Source: Caldisericia bacterium
GTDB lineage: Bacteria; Caldisericota; Caldisericia; JAAYUI01
DNA: 64,000 nt
Assembly: GCA_017999835.1 (NCBI GenBank)
Contig: JAGNLA010000007.1
Location: 46,582 to 110,581, forward strand
Reading direction: 5' to 3'
In this document: piece after piece, positions 26,864 through 35,704 of the stretch
Layout: each line of letters begins with the position of its first letter
How positions within the stretch are numbered: position 1 is the stretch's first letter
Program-made: the position numbers and the translations under genes
Notes under the pieces: model-generated
Database searches by the model: none
What the model saw: only the letters and a program-made list of their open reading frames with translations
What the model was told of the DNA's origin: nothing

Positions 26864-27735
26864 TATCTGGTGGATTACCGCTTAACAAGCCGGCTGGGAT
26901 GACTTCAGCTCAAGTTGGCAACATTCTCAAGGCGGTTTTCGACTGCCCCAAGATTGGGCACACCGGCACCCTTGACCCTAACGCCACAGGCGTGCTCATG
27001 GTCATGCTTGGCAACGCCACAAAAGTTGTCCCGTACGTCAAAGAACTACCCAAAACCTACATCGCTGGTTTCAAGCTTGGTCTGACCTCAAACACATACG
27101 ACATCTGGGGACAAATCTCTGAACACGGTTATGGTGGAGATATCACAAAAGAGATGATCGAGATGATCATGGAAGAGTTCACCGGCAAAATTGACCAGCT
27201 ACCGCCAATGTTTTCAGCTAAATGTATTGATGGCGTCAGGCTTTACAAACTTGCCCTCAATGGGATTGAGTTGCCAAGAAAACCCAGCTCAATAGAGATA
27301 TTCAAGCTTGAACTGCTTTCGTATGACCAAAATACTGGCGAAGGCACATTCATTCTTGAATGTTCAAAAGGTACATATGTCAGGTCACTGATTTCCGATA
27401 TCGGAATGAACTGTGGTTGTGGCGCGGTCATGACTTCCCTCGTCCGTACCAGGGACATGGGTTATGACGTCAAAGACTGTGTTACGTTTGACCAGGTCAG
27501 AGAAGCCCAGGACAAACCATCATTGCTTGTGCCGATGTACAAGTTTATTGAACACATTCCAAAAGTTGAACTCAATGACCGACAGGCAAACAAGATAAAA
27601 CTTGGCAACAACGCAATCATTCAAGGCTATCCAGCTCCTGCAGGCATTGTCAGGCTCCACTGGCAAAACGAGTTTATAGCCATTGGCAAACTTGTGTTGT
27701 CCACAGGCGAGATAATCCCTGAAAGGGTGATATGA
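26860..27735 (+). CDS. truB: tRNA pseudouridine-55 synthase
   Basis: TruB makes pseudouridine 55 in the T-arm of tRNAs. It has 291 residues. The catalytic motif is GHTGTLDPNATGVL, with the nucleophilic Asp in TLD. Other family blocks are LNKPAGMTS at the start, a KTYIAGFKLG strand, LPPMFSAKC..GVRLYKLA, and GTYVRSLISDIG. The C-terminus (about 235-291) forms a small PUA-like domain. The start overlaps nrnA and the end overlaps ribF, each by 4 bases. Confidence 0.95.
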   Translation: MISGGLPLNKPAGMTSAQVGNILKAVFDCPKIGHTGTLDPNATGVLMVMLGNATKVVPYVKELPKTYIAGFKLGLTSNTYDIWGQISEHGYGGDITKEMIEMIMEEFTGKIDQLPPMFSAKCIDGVRLYKLALNGIELPRKPSSIEIFKLELLSYDQNTGEGTFILECSKGTYVRSLISDIGMNCGCGAVMTSLVRTRDMGYDVKDCVTFDQVREAQDKPSLLVPMYKFIEHIPKVELNDRQANKIKLGNNAIIQGYPAPAGIVRLHWQNEFIAIGKLVLSTGEIIPERVI

Positions 27736-28670
27736 TTACCATAACCGGCGACCCTTTCAAATTCGAAACACAAAGCAAAAAGGGTTGCATAATGCTCGGT
27801 TACATGGATGGCGTGCATATCGGTCATCAAAAACTTACTCAAAGGGTCTTGGAAAAAACTGCGCAACTTGGCGCATATTCAGCAGTATTTGCTTTCAATG
27901 GACTGCTTTACACAAAATCAATCCCTAGTTTTAGAGGACTTTTGACCCCACATGACGAGAAAGCCAAGCTCCTTGGTTCGTTGGGTGTTGATGTATTGAT
28001 GCTGTTTGACTTCACCGAGCAGCTGAGGGATCTCCCGGCAAGGGATTTTGTAAAAATATTTCTAAAAGACAAACTCGATGCAGGTTTTGTTGTGTGTGGA
28101 CCTGGGTTTTCCTTTGGCAAGGGTGGCTTGGGCAAATCTTCCGATTTGGTTAAGTATTGTCAGGAGCTGGACATCGAAGCTGAGGTCATTGGTTCGGTTT
28201 TGTACGACAACAAACCTGTGTCGTCGACAAGAATAAGAAACCTGTTGCTTGAAGGTCAGGTTGAAGACGCCTCAAAGATGCTTGGCAGAAACTACACAAT
28301 CTTTGGTCAGGTAGTTCACGGTCACGGCATTGGCAAAACAATGGGCATCCCAACGGCAAACGTTGTTGTTCCAGACAAAATGAAGCTGGTGCCTGGCGAT
28401 GGCGTTTATGCTTGTTTGGCAAGGTTTGATGGAAAGTTGATAAAATCTGCAGTCAGCATTGGCAACAGACCTACTTTCGATGACACCCAGAGGAGCATAG
28501 AGGCTCATTTGCTTGACTTTGACGGTGTTTTGTACAATCATGATATTGAATTGGAGTTTGTATCGTATCTTCGTGGTCAGCGTACCTTTGAATCAAAAGA
28601 AGCGTTGATCGCTGAAGTTACTAGAAACATAGATACTACAAGAAAAATGCTGGAGGATTATCATGAGTGA
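27732..28670 (+). CDS. ribF: Bifunctional riboflavin kinase / FAD synthetase
   Basis: Makes FMN from riboflavin and then FAD from FMN, 312 residues. The adenylyltransferase half (about 1-175) has LGYMDGVHIGHQKL, FSFGKGGLGKSSDL and VSSTRIRNLL. The riboflavin kinase half (about 180-312) has GRNYTIFGQVVHGHGIGK, GIPTANV and PGDGVYAC. The FGGTFDPVHxGH-like motif is reduced to GYMDGVHIGH, as usual in RibF. It follows truB with a 4-base overlap and overlaps the mutase gene by 8 bases. rpsO, often next in this operon, is absent. Confidence 0.95.
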   Translation: MITITGDPFKFETQSKKGCIMLGYMDGVHIGHQKLTQRVLEKTAQLGAYSAVFAFNGLLYTKSIPSFRGLLTPHDEKAKLLGSLGVDVLMLFDFTEQLRDLPARDFVKIFLKDKLDAGFVVCGPGFSFGKGGLGKSSDLVKYCQELDIEAEVIGSVLYDNKPVSSTRIRNLLLEGQVEDASKMLGRNYTIFGQVVHGHGIGKTMGIPTANVVVPDKMKLVPGDGVYACLARFDGKLIKSAVSIGNRPTFDDTQRSIEAHLLDFDGVLYNHDIELEFVSYLRGQRTFESKEALIAEVTRNIDTTRKMLEDYHE

Positions 28671-30210
28671 AAAAAAGATCATCTGGAGACCGGAAGACAT
28701 AGCGTCGATGGATTACAGCCACGACCTTGGCGATGCCGGAGCATATCCATACACAAGAGGTGTCTACCCTTCAATGTACACTGGGCAGCTCTGGACAATG
28801 CGACAGTACGCAGGTTTCTCATCTGCGCAGGAAACCAATCAGCGTTTCAAGCTCCTGCTTGAAAAAGGCCAGACCGGTCTTTCGACTGCTTTTGACCTTC
28901 CAACCCAAATGGGTTATGACTCTGACCACGACATGAGTGCTGGCGAAGTCGGCAAAGTTGGTGTGGCGGTATCGACCATCGACGACATGAGAATGCTCTT
29001 TGACGGTATTCCTCTTGAAAAGATTTCTACATCAATGACCATAAACGCCTCTGCAACCGTCGTTCTTGCAATGTACATGAGGGTTGCCAGGGAACAGGGT
29101 GGAGACGTTTCACAACTCCAGGGAACGGTTCAAAACGACATCCTTAAAGAATATATTGCCCGTGGCAACTATATCTATCCAGTCAAGCCGTCAATGAGAC
29201 TCAACTGCGACCTTATCGAATACTGTTCAAAAAATCTACCAAAATTCAACACCATCTCAATTTCTGGCTACCATATTCGTGAAGCCGGGTCGACTGCTGT
29301 CCAGGAATTGGCATTTACATTTGCAGATGCCTTTGCCTATGTTGACGAACTCTTAAAGCGTGGATTGACCATCGACGATTTTGCCTCAAGACTCTCGTTC
29401 TTTTTTGCCAGCCACAACAACTTCCTTGAAGAAATTGCAAAGTTCAGGGCTGCAAGGCGTATCTGGTCAAGGAAACTCCAGGAAAAGTACCAGCCAAAGA
29501 ATCCAAAATCCATGCTGCTTCGTTTCCACACCCAGACTGGCGGATCAACGCTTACTGCTCAGCAACCGGAAAACAACATCATCCGTGTTGCGTTCCAGGC
29601 CATGGCGTCTGTGCTTGGCGGAACCCAGAGCCTTCACACCAACTCGTTTGACGAGGCGCTCGCACTCCCGTCGCCGAAATCAGCAACAATTGCTCTTCGC
29701 ACCCAGCAGATCATTGGTTATGAGACAGGTGTTACCGATGTGGTCGACCCGCTTGCAGGTTCATACTACATCGAATCGCTTACAAACAAGATTGAAAATG
29801 ATGTTTATGAGTATCTTGACCGCATTGAAAAGCTGGGTGGTACAATTACCTGCCTTGAGCGCGCATACTTCCAGAACGAAATCGCAAAGTCAGCATACAA
29901 GTACCAGCAGGATGTCGAAGCGGACAAACAGGTTGTCGTCGGCGTGAACAAGTTCACAACCAACGAAAAGCCGGTTGTCGATCTTGCAAGAGCCGGCGTG
30001 GATGAAAATGTCAGAATGAAAGCAATGGCCGACTACAGGGCAAGACGCGACAACACAAAATGGAAACAGTCCATGGACAATCTCACAGCTGTGGCAAAAG
30101 GCACTGGAAACATGATGGAAGCCATCATTGAAGCAGTCAATGCAGATGCCACCCTTGGCGAAATCTGCTGCCTTTTCCGTGACATTTATGGCGAATACCA
30201 GGAAGGATGA
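28663..30210 (+). CDS. Methylmalonyl-CoA mutase, large (catalytic) subunit
   Basis: Catalytic TIM-barrel subunit of adenosylcobalamin-dependent methylmalonyl-CoA mutase, which interconverts methylmalonyl-CoA and succinyl-CoA. At 515 residues it is the split form that lacks the C-terminal B12-binding domain. Signature blocks: YPYTRGVYPSMYTGQLWTMR, QYAGFSSAQETN, LSTAFDLPTQMGYDSDHD, and QTGGSTLTAQQPENNIIR. A separate cobalamin-binding subunit is needed but is not in this window. It is followed by methylmalonyl-CoA epimerase, which supports a role in propionate oxidation or succinate-to-propionate metabolism. GGAGG at 28652-28656 supports the ATG. Confidence 0.95.
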   Translation: MSEKKIIWRPEDIASMDYSHDLGDAGAYPYTRGVYPSMYTGQLWTMRQYAGFSSAQETNQRFKLLLEKGQTGLSTAFDLPTQMGYDSDHDMSAGEVGKVGVAVSTIDDMRMLFDGIPLEKISTSMTINASATVVLAMYMRVAREQGGDVSQLQGTVQNDILKEYIARGNYIYPVKPSMRLNCDLIEYCSKNLPKFNTISISGYHIREAGSTAVQELAFTFADAFAYVDELLKRGLTIDDFASRLSFFFASHNNFLEEIAKFRAARRIWSRKLQEKYQPKNPKSMLLRFHTQTGGSTLTAQQPENNIIRVAFQAMASVLGGTQSLHTNSFDEALALPSPKSATIALRTQQIIGYETGVTDVVDPLAGSYYIESLTNKIENDVYEYLDRIEKLGGTITCLERAYFQNEIAKSAYKYQQDVEADKQVVVGVNKFTTNEKPVVDLARAGVDENVRMKAMADYRARRDNTKWKQSMDNLTAVAKGTGNMMEAIIEAVNADATLGEICCLFRDIYGEYQEG

Positions 30211-30215
30211 TAGAC

Positions 30216-30608
30216 ATGTTTGGACTTTCACACATCGGCATTGCTGTTACAAACCTCGAGGAATCAAAAAAAGCATGGCAAGACATCGGTTTTGTTCTTG
30301 ACCATGAGTCTGTCGTTCCTGAACAAAAAGTCAAAGTTGCAAAGCTTAAATGGCATGAAACCGTTATAGAGCTGCTTGAACCAACATCGGATGATTCACC
30401 TGTCAAGGCGTTCATCGACAAAAAAGGACCTGGAATCCATCACCTCGCGATAGAATGTGACGACGTTTCTGGCAAGATAGCAGAATTGCTTGGCAAAAAC
30501 ATTGCCATGATTGACAAAGTTGCAAGGATTGGCGCTGCCGGCAAACCAATCGCTTTTGTCCACCCGAAGTCAACCGGTGGCGTTCTTCTCGAACTTGAAC
30601 AGGAATAA
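30216..30608 (+). CDS. mce: Methylmalonyl-CoA epimerase
   Basis: Vicinal-oxygen-chelate fold enzyme that interconverts the (R) and (S) forms of methylmalonyl-CoA, 130 residues. Features: LSHIGIAVTNLEE (first metal His), GPGIHHLAIECDD (second metal His), FVHPKSTGGVLLELEQE (C-terminal metal Glu and typical ending). ATG 30216 is preferred because GGAAGG ends 9 bases before it. ATG 30207 gives a 4-base overlap with the mutase stop and three extra residues (MID). It pairs functionally with the mutase immediately upstream. Confidence 0.93.
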   Translation: MFGLSHIGIAVTNLEESKKAWQDIGFVLDHESVVPEQKVKVAKLKWHETVIELLEPTSDDSPVKAFIDKKGPGIHHLAIECDDVSGKIAELLGKNIAMIDKVARIGAAGKPIAFVHPKSTGGVLLELEQE

Positions 30609-30611
30609 TAT

Positions 30612-31358
30612 ATGAGAAAACTCGGTATTGCCGCTGCCATAATCTTTGGCGCAATTGTCCTTGTCTTTTGCATGCTAACTTTCATCAAATGTGACGACAA
30701 GCCAAAAAACTATTTATCACAGCTTCACATGATCATCGCACCGACTAAAACAGAAAAGCCGGATTGGGTTCAGCTGAGGGATCTGATGAAGAATAGATGC
30801 GGAAAACTTTGCGATTTCAGGATTTTTGACGTTCGCGAGGAAAAATATGCCGTGCTTGAGGTTTCCGGAGCAAAAGACCCAAACATGATGGCTTCCATGC
30901 TTCTGATGAAGGGTGAGCCTGGTCTTCTTGACAAAGACAATAATAAAATTGCATCCAGTAAGGATATTACACAGGCCGGCATTATGGTTAATGACAATTA
31001 CGCTAAAGGAATATTTTTTGGAGTAGAGCTTTCTGAAAGCGCAAACGAGCGTATATCAAAGATTGTGAATGCTCTCAAGTCCGGAGAAAAATATGTTATA
31101 AATCTCTACGTTGACAGTGTTAAAACGTTGACAACAGAAATAGCAAAAGGCAATTTTACCAACCCTATCGTCTTCACGGCAGACCCTGACACCGAAGCAC
31201 AGCTTCTGGATTATCTTGGTCAGGCAATAACTTACAGGTATCCGTATGAACTGGCAGTTGATCGAAACAATAGTTTCTTCGTTCCGCCACAGTCAGACAA
31301 GCCTGGATACATCGACTTCCAGGACATACTGGGCAAGATTTTGGTAAAACAGAAATAG
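30612..31358 (+). CDS. Membrane-anchored protein resembling a SecD periplasmic domain
   Basis: 248-residue protein with an N-terminal membrane helix or uncleaved signal (about residues 5-26, MRKLGIAAAIIFGAIVLVF) and the rest outside. I see a resemblance to the P1 head of SecD from about 100 to 215: a short LLDKDN strand, then SSKDITQAGIM, then FFGVELSESANERISKI, then a YVINLYVDSVKT strand followed by an I-x-x-G-N-F run and a PYEL end. No other SecD membrane helices are present. It is the last gene of the nusA operon, 3 bases after mce. A Cys at 27 lies just after the helix, but the lipobox is weak. Function unknown. Confidence 0.6.
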   Translation: MRKLGIAAAIIFGAIVLVFCMLTFIKCDDKPKNYLSQLHMIIAPTKTEKPDWVQLRDLMKNRCGKLCDFRIFDVREEKYAVLEVSGAKDPNMMASMLLMKGEPGLLDKDNNKIASSKDITQAGIMVNDNYAKGIFFGVELSESANERISKIVNALKSGEKYVINLYVDSVKTLTTEIAKGNFTNPIVFTADPDTEAQLLDYLGQAITYRYPYELAVDRNNSFFVPPQSDKPGYIDFQDILGKILVKQK

Positions 31359-31387
31359 ATAACATACTGGTGTTGAGGATGAATAGG

Positions 31388-32305
31388 TTATTGCTGCATC
31401 TTGAGCACCAGATGATTGATTCCGAGCCCTTCAGGTGTCAATTCTCTTGATCCGTCAGGCTCCAGTATGGTTCTTTTCTTTATAAACTCTTGTTTGAGAT
31501 ATGGGTACTGTGAACCGGTCGATGGTACAAACATTTCCTGACCAACGTCATTGATGGTTGCAAACACCTCAATCCTTTCGACTTTCATTTTTCTGGCGAA
31601 CTCTCTTGTGTGTTTGAGCAATTCTGTGGCTACACCCCTGTTGCGGAATTTGGGATAAACAAACAGGTCGATGATTTGCAAAACCTTCATCTCGGGCAGT
31701 TCGTCGACAAATCGGCAACCTATTCTCCATGCTATTGGTTTTGGGACATGCGTGATGAACCCGGCAACATCGGAGTTAATAAACGCAATGCACATCATCC
31801 TGCCATAGCTGAGTGTTATGTCGCGCATAAACTGAACAGTTTCAATGGCACCAAGGTCGCCGAACCTGCAATCAAGACAGACTCCTGGGGATGGTAAGCC
31901 TTGACCCGAAATATCCTGATCGGTGACCTCTTTGACCATGATGGTTGGGTCTTCTCGATTTGAGTTCAGTCTTGGGTGGACAAAACATTCAGGGATGTTT
32001 GGCTCTGATTGTTTAACACCACCACGAGCAACAATCTCTGCTGAAAGCGACTCCCACGAGCGGTGGGAACCAATGAACTGTCCATCGATGAAAAAGAGGG
32101 GTTTTGCGCCTTGAAGGTTCGACCAAAGACCTTTTTGTCTTATCTCCTTGACCTTGTCACCAATGTGCCTTGGAATGATTGAGTACATGGCATCCCGAAC
32201 GTCAGCAAGGTTCCAGGATTTTAACGTAAGTCCAAAAACTTCCTCTGCCTGATGGGCAATCCAGCCACTTGAGCAATATGGTGAAAAAATCCAGTCAAGA
32301 ACCAT
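31388..32305 (-). CDS. Thioredoxin-like/GNAT acetyltransferase fusion
   Basis: 305-residue cytoplasmic protein. The C-terminal half (about 130-270) has GNAT acetyltransferase features: LQIIDLFVYPKFRNRGVATE, which is the acetyl-CoA-binding R/Q-x-x-G-x-A/G loop, followed by a KVERIEVFA strand. The first 100 residues look like a thioredoxin-type fold: FSPYCSSGW near residue 7 in the position of a redox or degenerate CxxC site, and KPLFFIDGQFIG near 88, which fits the cis-proline region. A C-x-x-C (VCLDC) lies near residue 145. Fusions of these domains are known in YoaP-like proteins but, as I recall, in the other order. Substrate unknown. GGAGG precedes the ATG. It faces the nusA operon tail-to-tail. 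Confidence 0.7.
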   Translation of the reverse strand: MVLDWIFSPYCSSGWIAHQAEEVFGLTLKSWNLADVRDAMYSIIPRHIGDKVKEIRQKGLWSNLQGAKPLFFIDGQFIGSHRSWESLSAEIVARGGVKQSEPNIPECFVHPRLNSNREDPTIMVKEVTDQDISGQGLPSPGVCLDCRFGDLGAIETVQFMRDITLSYGRMMCIAFINSDVAGFITHVPKPIAWRIGCRFVDELPEMKVLQIIDLFVYPKFRNRGVATELLKHTREFARKMKVERIEVFATINDVGQEMFVPSTGSQYPYLKQEFIKKRTILEPDGSRELTPEGLGINHLVLKMQQ

Positions 32306-32439
32306 AAAACCTCCAGTTGTCCAAGTGTTTTTTCAATAAAAACTTTGTGGCTTTGGTTGATGCTTTTTTGCGTTATCAATGTTTATAAAAAATAATAACA
32401 CATTTAACCTGAATGGGAAATGTTTTTTGCCGAGACGGC

Positions 32440-33165
32440 CTATTTTGCAGTTCTGGATATTTCGTAAAGCACTATGCCTGCGCAAACCGAGGCGTTAAGG
32501 GAATTTATGCGACCAAACATCGGAATTGAGACCAACACATCACAACGCTTGGATACTAGCTGTCGCATGCCTTTGCCCTCAGAGCCGATGACGATGGCTG
32601 TTTTGTTGTCGAATTTTGTTCCTGCTAGTGTCTGCCTGGCTTTGGCGTCAGTTCCATAAACCCAGTAGCCAGCATTTTTTAGTTTTTCCAAAGTGTCAGA
32701 AATGTTGGTCACCCTTGCTACTGGAACATGCGTAACAGCCCCGGCAGAGGTTTTCATCACAGTCATGTTTATAGGGCAGGCGTTGTTTTTTGGAATAACA
32801 ACACCATCAACACCGAAGCATTCTGCTGAACGGATGATTGCGCCAAGATTACCAGGATCCTCGATACCATCGAGAACCAGAATTATCGAGGTTTCGCCTG
32901 CTTCCTCGATGATGTCTTCGATTTCAGCGTAGTCAATCGGGCTGACAAACGCAGCCACATCTCTTGGGTTGCCAGGTAGGCTCTCGATTTTTTGTGATGG
33001 CAGGGTTTCAAACCTGATGTGTCTTTGTTTGCAAAGCTCGATTATCTCAGAAACGGTTTCAGGCCTCAGCCCTTGCCTGATGACAACCCTGTTTACGGAC
33101 AGGTCTGACCGAAGAACCTCTGTGACCGAATTCCTACCAACGACTACTTCGTCAGAATCGGTCAT
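32440..33165 (-). CDS. rlmB: 23S rRNA 2'-O-ribose methyltransferase, RlmB/TrmH family
   Basis: SpoU-class (SPOUT) methyltransferase, 241 residues. The N-terminal substrate-binding domain starts with VVGRNSVTEVL. The three SPOUT motifs are LDGIEDPGNLGAIIRSAE, IVIGSEGKGM and IPMFGRINSLNASVCAGI. RlmB targets G2251 of 23S rRNA; a related TrmH-group target cannot be excluded. It lies directly downstream of cysS with a 4-base overlap, the arrangement found in Bacillus-type genomes. Confidence 0.9.
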   Translation of the reverse strand: MTDSDEVVVGRNSVTEVLRSDLSVNRVVIRQGLRPETVSEIIELCKQRHIRFETLPSQKIESLPGNPRDVAAFVSPIDYAEIEDIIEEAGETSIILVLDGIEDPGNLGAIIRSAECFGVDGVVIPKNNACPINMTVMKTSAGAVTHVPVARVTNISDTLEKLKNAGYWVYGTDAKARQTLAGTKFDNKTAIVIGSEGKGMRQLVSKRCDVLVSIPMFGRINSLNASVCAGIVLYEISRTAK

Positions 33166-34559
33166 GCCTTGATTACTCGCTGTCCCTGCGGGGTGTCCTT
33201 GACGATGTAGCCTTTGGCAGCAATATCGTCACGGATCTTGTCCGACATTACCCAGTCTTTGTTCTTCCTGGCTGCCGTGCGTTCATCGAGAAGCTTTTGA
33301 ATTTCCTCTGGAACTTCAAGTTCTGAACCTTCCATGAAGGCAAAAACAGAGTTGACCTTGTCGATGGCGGCAAGAATCATCTCACGACCGTTTGTGCCAA
33401 TCTGTCCGTCGTCGATAGCCTTGTTGAGGGCTCTGGTGGCGTCGAATATTGCAGCGATTGCAACCGGTGTGTTGAGGTCGTCGTCCATGCCTTCGTCAAA
33501 CTGGGCAAACATCTTGTCCAGAGTCTCTTTGGTGTTGAAAACATCCTTGCCATCTGGAATGGCTCTGACCCTGGAGACGAACTCTATCAAACTTCCTCTT
33601 GCCTTGCCTGCAGCCCTGACGGCTTCGTCGGTGTAGTTGAGGCTGGTTCTGTAATGGTTTGTGACCACAAAGAAACGGAAGACTTCAGGCGACACGCCCC
33701 TGTTGACCAAATCCTCGAGGGTGTAGAAGTTGCCAAGCGATTTGCTCATCTTGGCACCGTCAACCATCAGGTGGTAGCTGTGAGCCCAATAGTTGCAGAA
33801 TGTTTTGCCAGTTGCGCCTTCGGATTGGGCAATTTCGTTTTGGTGGTGCGGAAAGATGTTGTCGATTCCGCCTGTGTGGATGTCAAGCGTTTCGCCAAGC
33901 AGCTCCATGGACATGGCTGAGCACTCAATATGCCAGCCTGGCCTGCCTTTGCCAAGTTCGGTTTCCCAGAAAACCTCTCCGTCGTTTTCATCCCATGCCT
34001 TCCAAAGGGCAAAGTCTGAGACTGAATCCTTTTCGTACTCATCTGAAGCGTTTCTGCCGGAAGCGCCTGACATCAGCGACGAAGTGTCAAGGTGGGCAAG
34101 CTTGCCATAATCCGGAAACTTGGTGATTGAGTAATAAATGCAGTTGTCAGAAGCCTTGTAGGCAACGCCTTTGTCCAAGAGTTTTTTTACCAGAGCAACC
34201 ATCTGAGGAATATAGAATGTTGCCCTTGGATAATAGTTTGCGTCCGAAATGTGCAAGGCTTTGCGATCCTTGTGGAACATCTCGATGTACGGCTCTGTAA
34301 CCTGGGCAAGCGGTATTTTCTTCTCTCTGCTTGTGCGGATTGTTTTGTCATCGATGTCAGTGATGTTCATCACCTGGGTAACGTCGTAACCTTTATAGCG
34401 GAGATACCGCACAAGGATGTCCTCGAACAGGAATGTTTTGAAGTTTCCGATGTGGATTTTGTTGTAGACTGTCGGTCCGCATGTGTATATGCCAATTTTA
34501 CCGGTATGGAGAGGGGTGACCTCTTCCTTTGCGCGCGTCATTGTGTTGAAAAGCTTCAT
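33162..34559 (-). CDS. cysS: Cysteinyl-tRNA synthetase
   Basis: Class I aminoacyl-tRNA synthetase, 465 residues, normal length. Motifs: YTCGPTVYNKIHIGN (zinc Cys plus the HIGH-type signature), the zinc-site GWHIECSAM and GIDNIFPHHQNEIAQSE, and KMSKSLGN (KMSKS) followed by the C-terminal anticodon-binding helices. It overlaps the DUF4388 gene upstream and rlmB downstream, each by 4 bases. Confidence 0.97.
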   Translation of the reverse strand: MKLFNTMTRAKEEVTPLHTGKIGIYTCGPTVYNKIHIGNFKTFLFEDILVRYLRYKGYDVTQVMNITDIDDKTIRTSREKKIPLAQVTEPYIEMFHKDRKALHISDANYYPRATFYIPQMVALVKKLLDKGVAYKASDNCIYYSITKFPDYGKLAHLDTSSLMSGASGRNASDEYEKDSVSDFALWKAWDENDGEVFWETELGKGRPGWHIECSAMSMELLGETLDIHTGGIDNIFPHHQNEIAQSEGATGKTFCNYWAHSYHLMVDGAKMSKSLGNFYTLEDLVNRGVSPEVFRFFVVTNHYRTSLNYTDEAVRAAGKARGSLIEFVSRVRAIPDGKDVFNTKETLDKMFAQFDEGMDDDLNTPVAIAAIFDATRALNKAIDDGQIGTNGREMILAAIDKVNSVFAFMEGSELEVPEEIQKLLDERTAARKNKDWVMSDKIRDDIAAKGYIVKDTPQGQRVIKA

Positions 34560-35494
34560 TTTTTTACTCTACCTTCTGTAGCCATGTATTCGTCAAGACT
34601 GAGTTTGATCATGAGCTGGTCTCCAGGCGGGAAGTGCCTGGTGATTACTTTTGAAAGTTGGTCAAAAGCAAGTGGGGTTCCCACAAGGCTGTTGACGTAG
34701 TCGATGATGTTCCACAGGAGCATCTTGAGTGCTGCAATGACCTCTTCCTTGAGCAATCCTTTTGAGAATGAAACAACGAACTTGAGGTTGTCATCAAGGC
34801 GAAGCTCGTTCATGAACCTGTACTTTTTGCCGATTTCGACAGTGAACTTGTCGACAATTTTGCGGTAGTGGTTCTTGCCAAGGTTTCGTTCGCCAAGCTC
34901 TATGCCGACATCGTCGAGGAAGCTTATGGTTTTGTCTATATCTTCAGTATCCTGTTTTTCAAGTATGGCGATGTCCATACTCATGAACTTGAGAATGGCT
35001 TTGGATGTTTTGAAACGACCAAGGGTTGAGTTTTCAAATATTTTTGCCACCAACCCCTGTGCCTTGATGAGGTTGAAAACCTCCCACTCTTCCATGTTGA
35101 AAACGATGTGTTCGCGCTCGTCGTCGGGAATTGGGATGATTTTGAGGATGGCGTCATCTGGAGGGAGCCTGTCTCGAATTGAGTTCCACTCGTCCATCAG
35201 GTTTGACCAGTTAAGAAGCAACCCTTCAATTTTGTTGCTGATGGTTGTCTTGTTTGATCTCACATCGGGAATAAATCCCCAGGTGCCGGAGGTTATCGTC
35301 AGAAGGTCGTAGAATGCAGTTTCGCCTTCAAGATTTTTTGTTTCTGCATGGATAATGGAACCCTGAAGAAAATAAATACGAGATGTTTCTTCACCTGTCT
35401 TGATTTCCATACATCCGGTTTTCTTGCTAATGTTCATGGTTTGGAGAATGACAGCAAGGTCTAAGTTCTCAATCGTGCCTGTTATTGCGTACAC
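34556..35494 (-). CDS. DUF4388 (PatA N-terminal-like) protein
   Basis: 312-residue soluble protein. Residues about 3-90 match the DUF4388 pattern: ITGTIENLDLAVILQTMNIS, then KTGCMEIKTGEE, then RIYFLQGSIIHAET, then GETAFYDLLT. A winged-helix-like segment (EWEVFNLIKAQGLVAKI) follows near 150-200, as in several response-regulator-associated DUF4388 proteins. The rest is helical and unassigned. GTG 35500 would overlap the ribosome site, so I place the start at GTG 35494, five bases after GGAGG. It is the first gene of the DUF4388-cysS-rlmB operon. A gene-expression or motility regulatory role is typical of the family but unproven here. Confidence 0.75.
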   Translation of the reverse strand: MYAITGTIENLDLAVILQTMNISKKTGCMEIKTGEETSRIYFLQGSIIHAETKNLEGETAFYDLLTITSGTWGFIPDVRSNKTTISNKIEGLLLNWSNLMDEWNSIRDRLPPDDAILKIIPIPDDEREHIVFNMEEWEVFNLIKAQGLVAKIFENSTLGRFKTSKAILKFMSMDIAILEKQDTEDIDKTISFLDDVGIELGERNLGKNHYRKIVDKFTVEIGKKYRFMNELRLDDNLKFVVSFSKGLLKEEVIAALKMLLWNIIDYVNSLVGTPLAFDQLSKVITRHFPPGDQLMIKLSLDEYMATEGRVKK

Positions 35495-35516
35495 ATGCAC
35501 CTCCAGTCAATCCTTC

Positions 35517-35545
35517 ATTTTAGTTTTTATGAAACCTTGTGTCAA
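35517..35545 (-). promoter_or_regulatory. Promoter for DUF4388-cysS-rlmB
   Basis: On the minus strand a perfect TTGACA (35545-35540), a 17-base spacer and TAAAAT (35522-35517). The transcript would start near 35510 and give a leader of about 16 bases before GTG 35494. The -35 hexamer is part of an 11-base sequence repeated in inverted orientation at 35628-35638. Confidence 0.75.
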
Positions 35546-35638
35546 GCTGAATCGCTTTTTATTGCCTGCTTAACCATTTTTGCTAAAATATTACAAAATG
35601 ATCCCAGCAAGGATTAACACTATTAATTTGACACAAGG
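35535..35638. repeat. Perfect 11-base inverted pair in a divergent intergenic region
   Basis: CCTTGTGTCAA at 35535-35545 and its exact reverse complement TTGACACAAGG at 35628-35638 are 82 bases apart. The first overlaps the -35 box of the DUF4388 promoter. The second also supplies a TTGACA facing the gene at 35705, but no good -10 follows it. It could be an operator pair for one regulator, or chance sharing of -35 elements. Confidence 0.5.
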
Positions 35639-35704
35639 AAAACCAAAAGGTTTCACTTTCGAACGCACCTGATTTGATGCATCAAAGGATTCGGTCTGAA
35701 TCAC

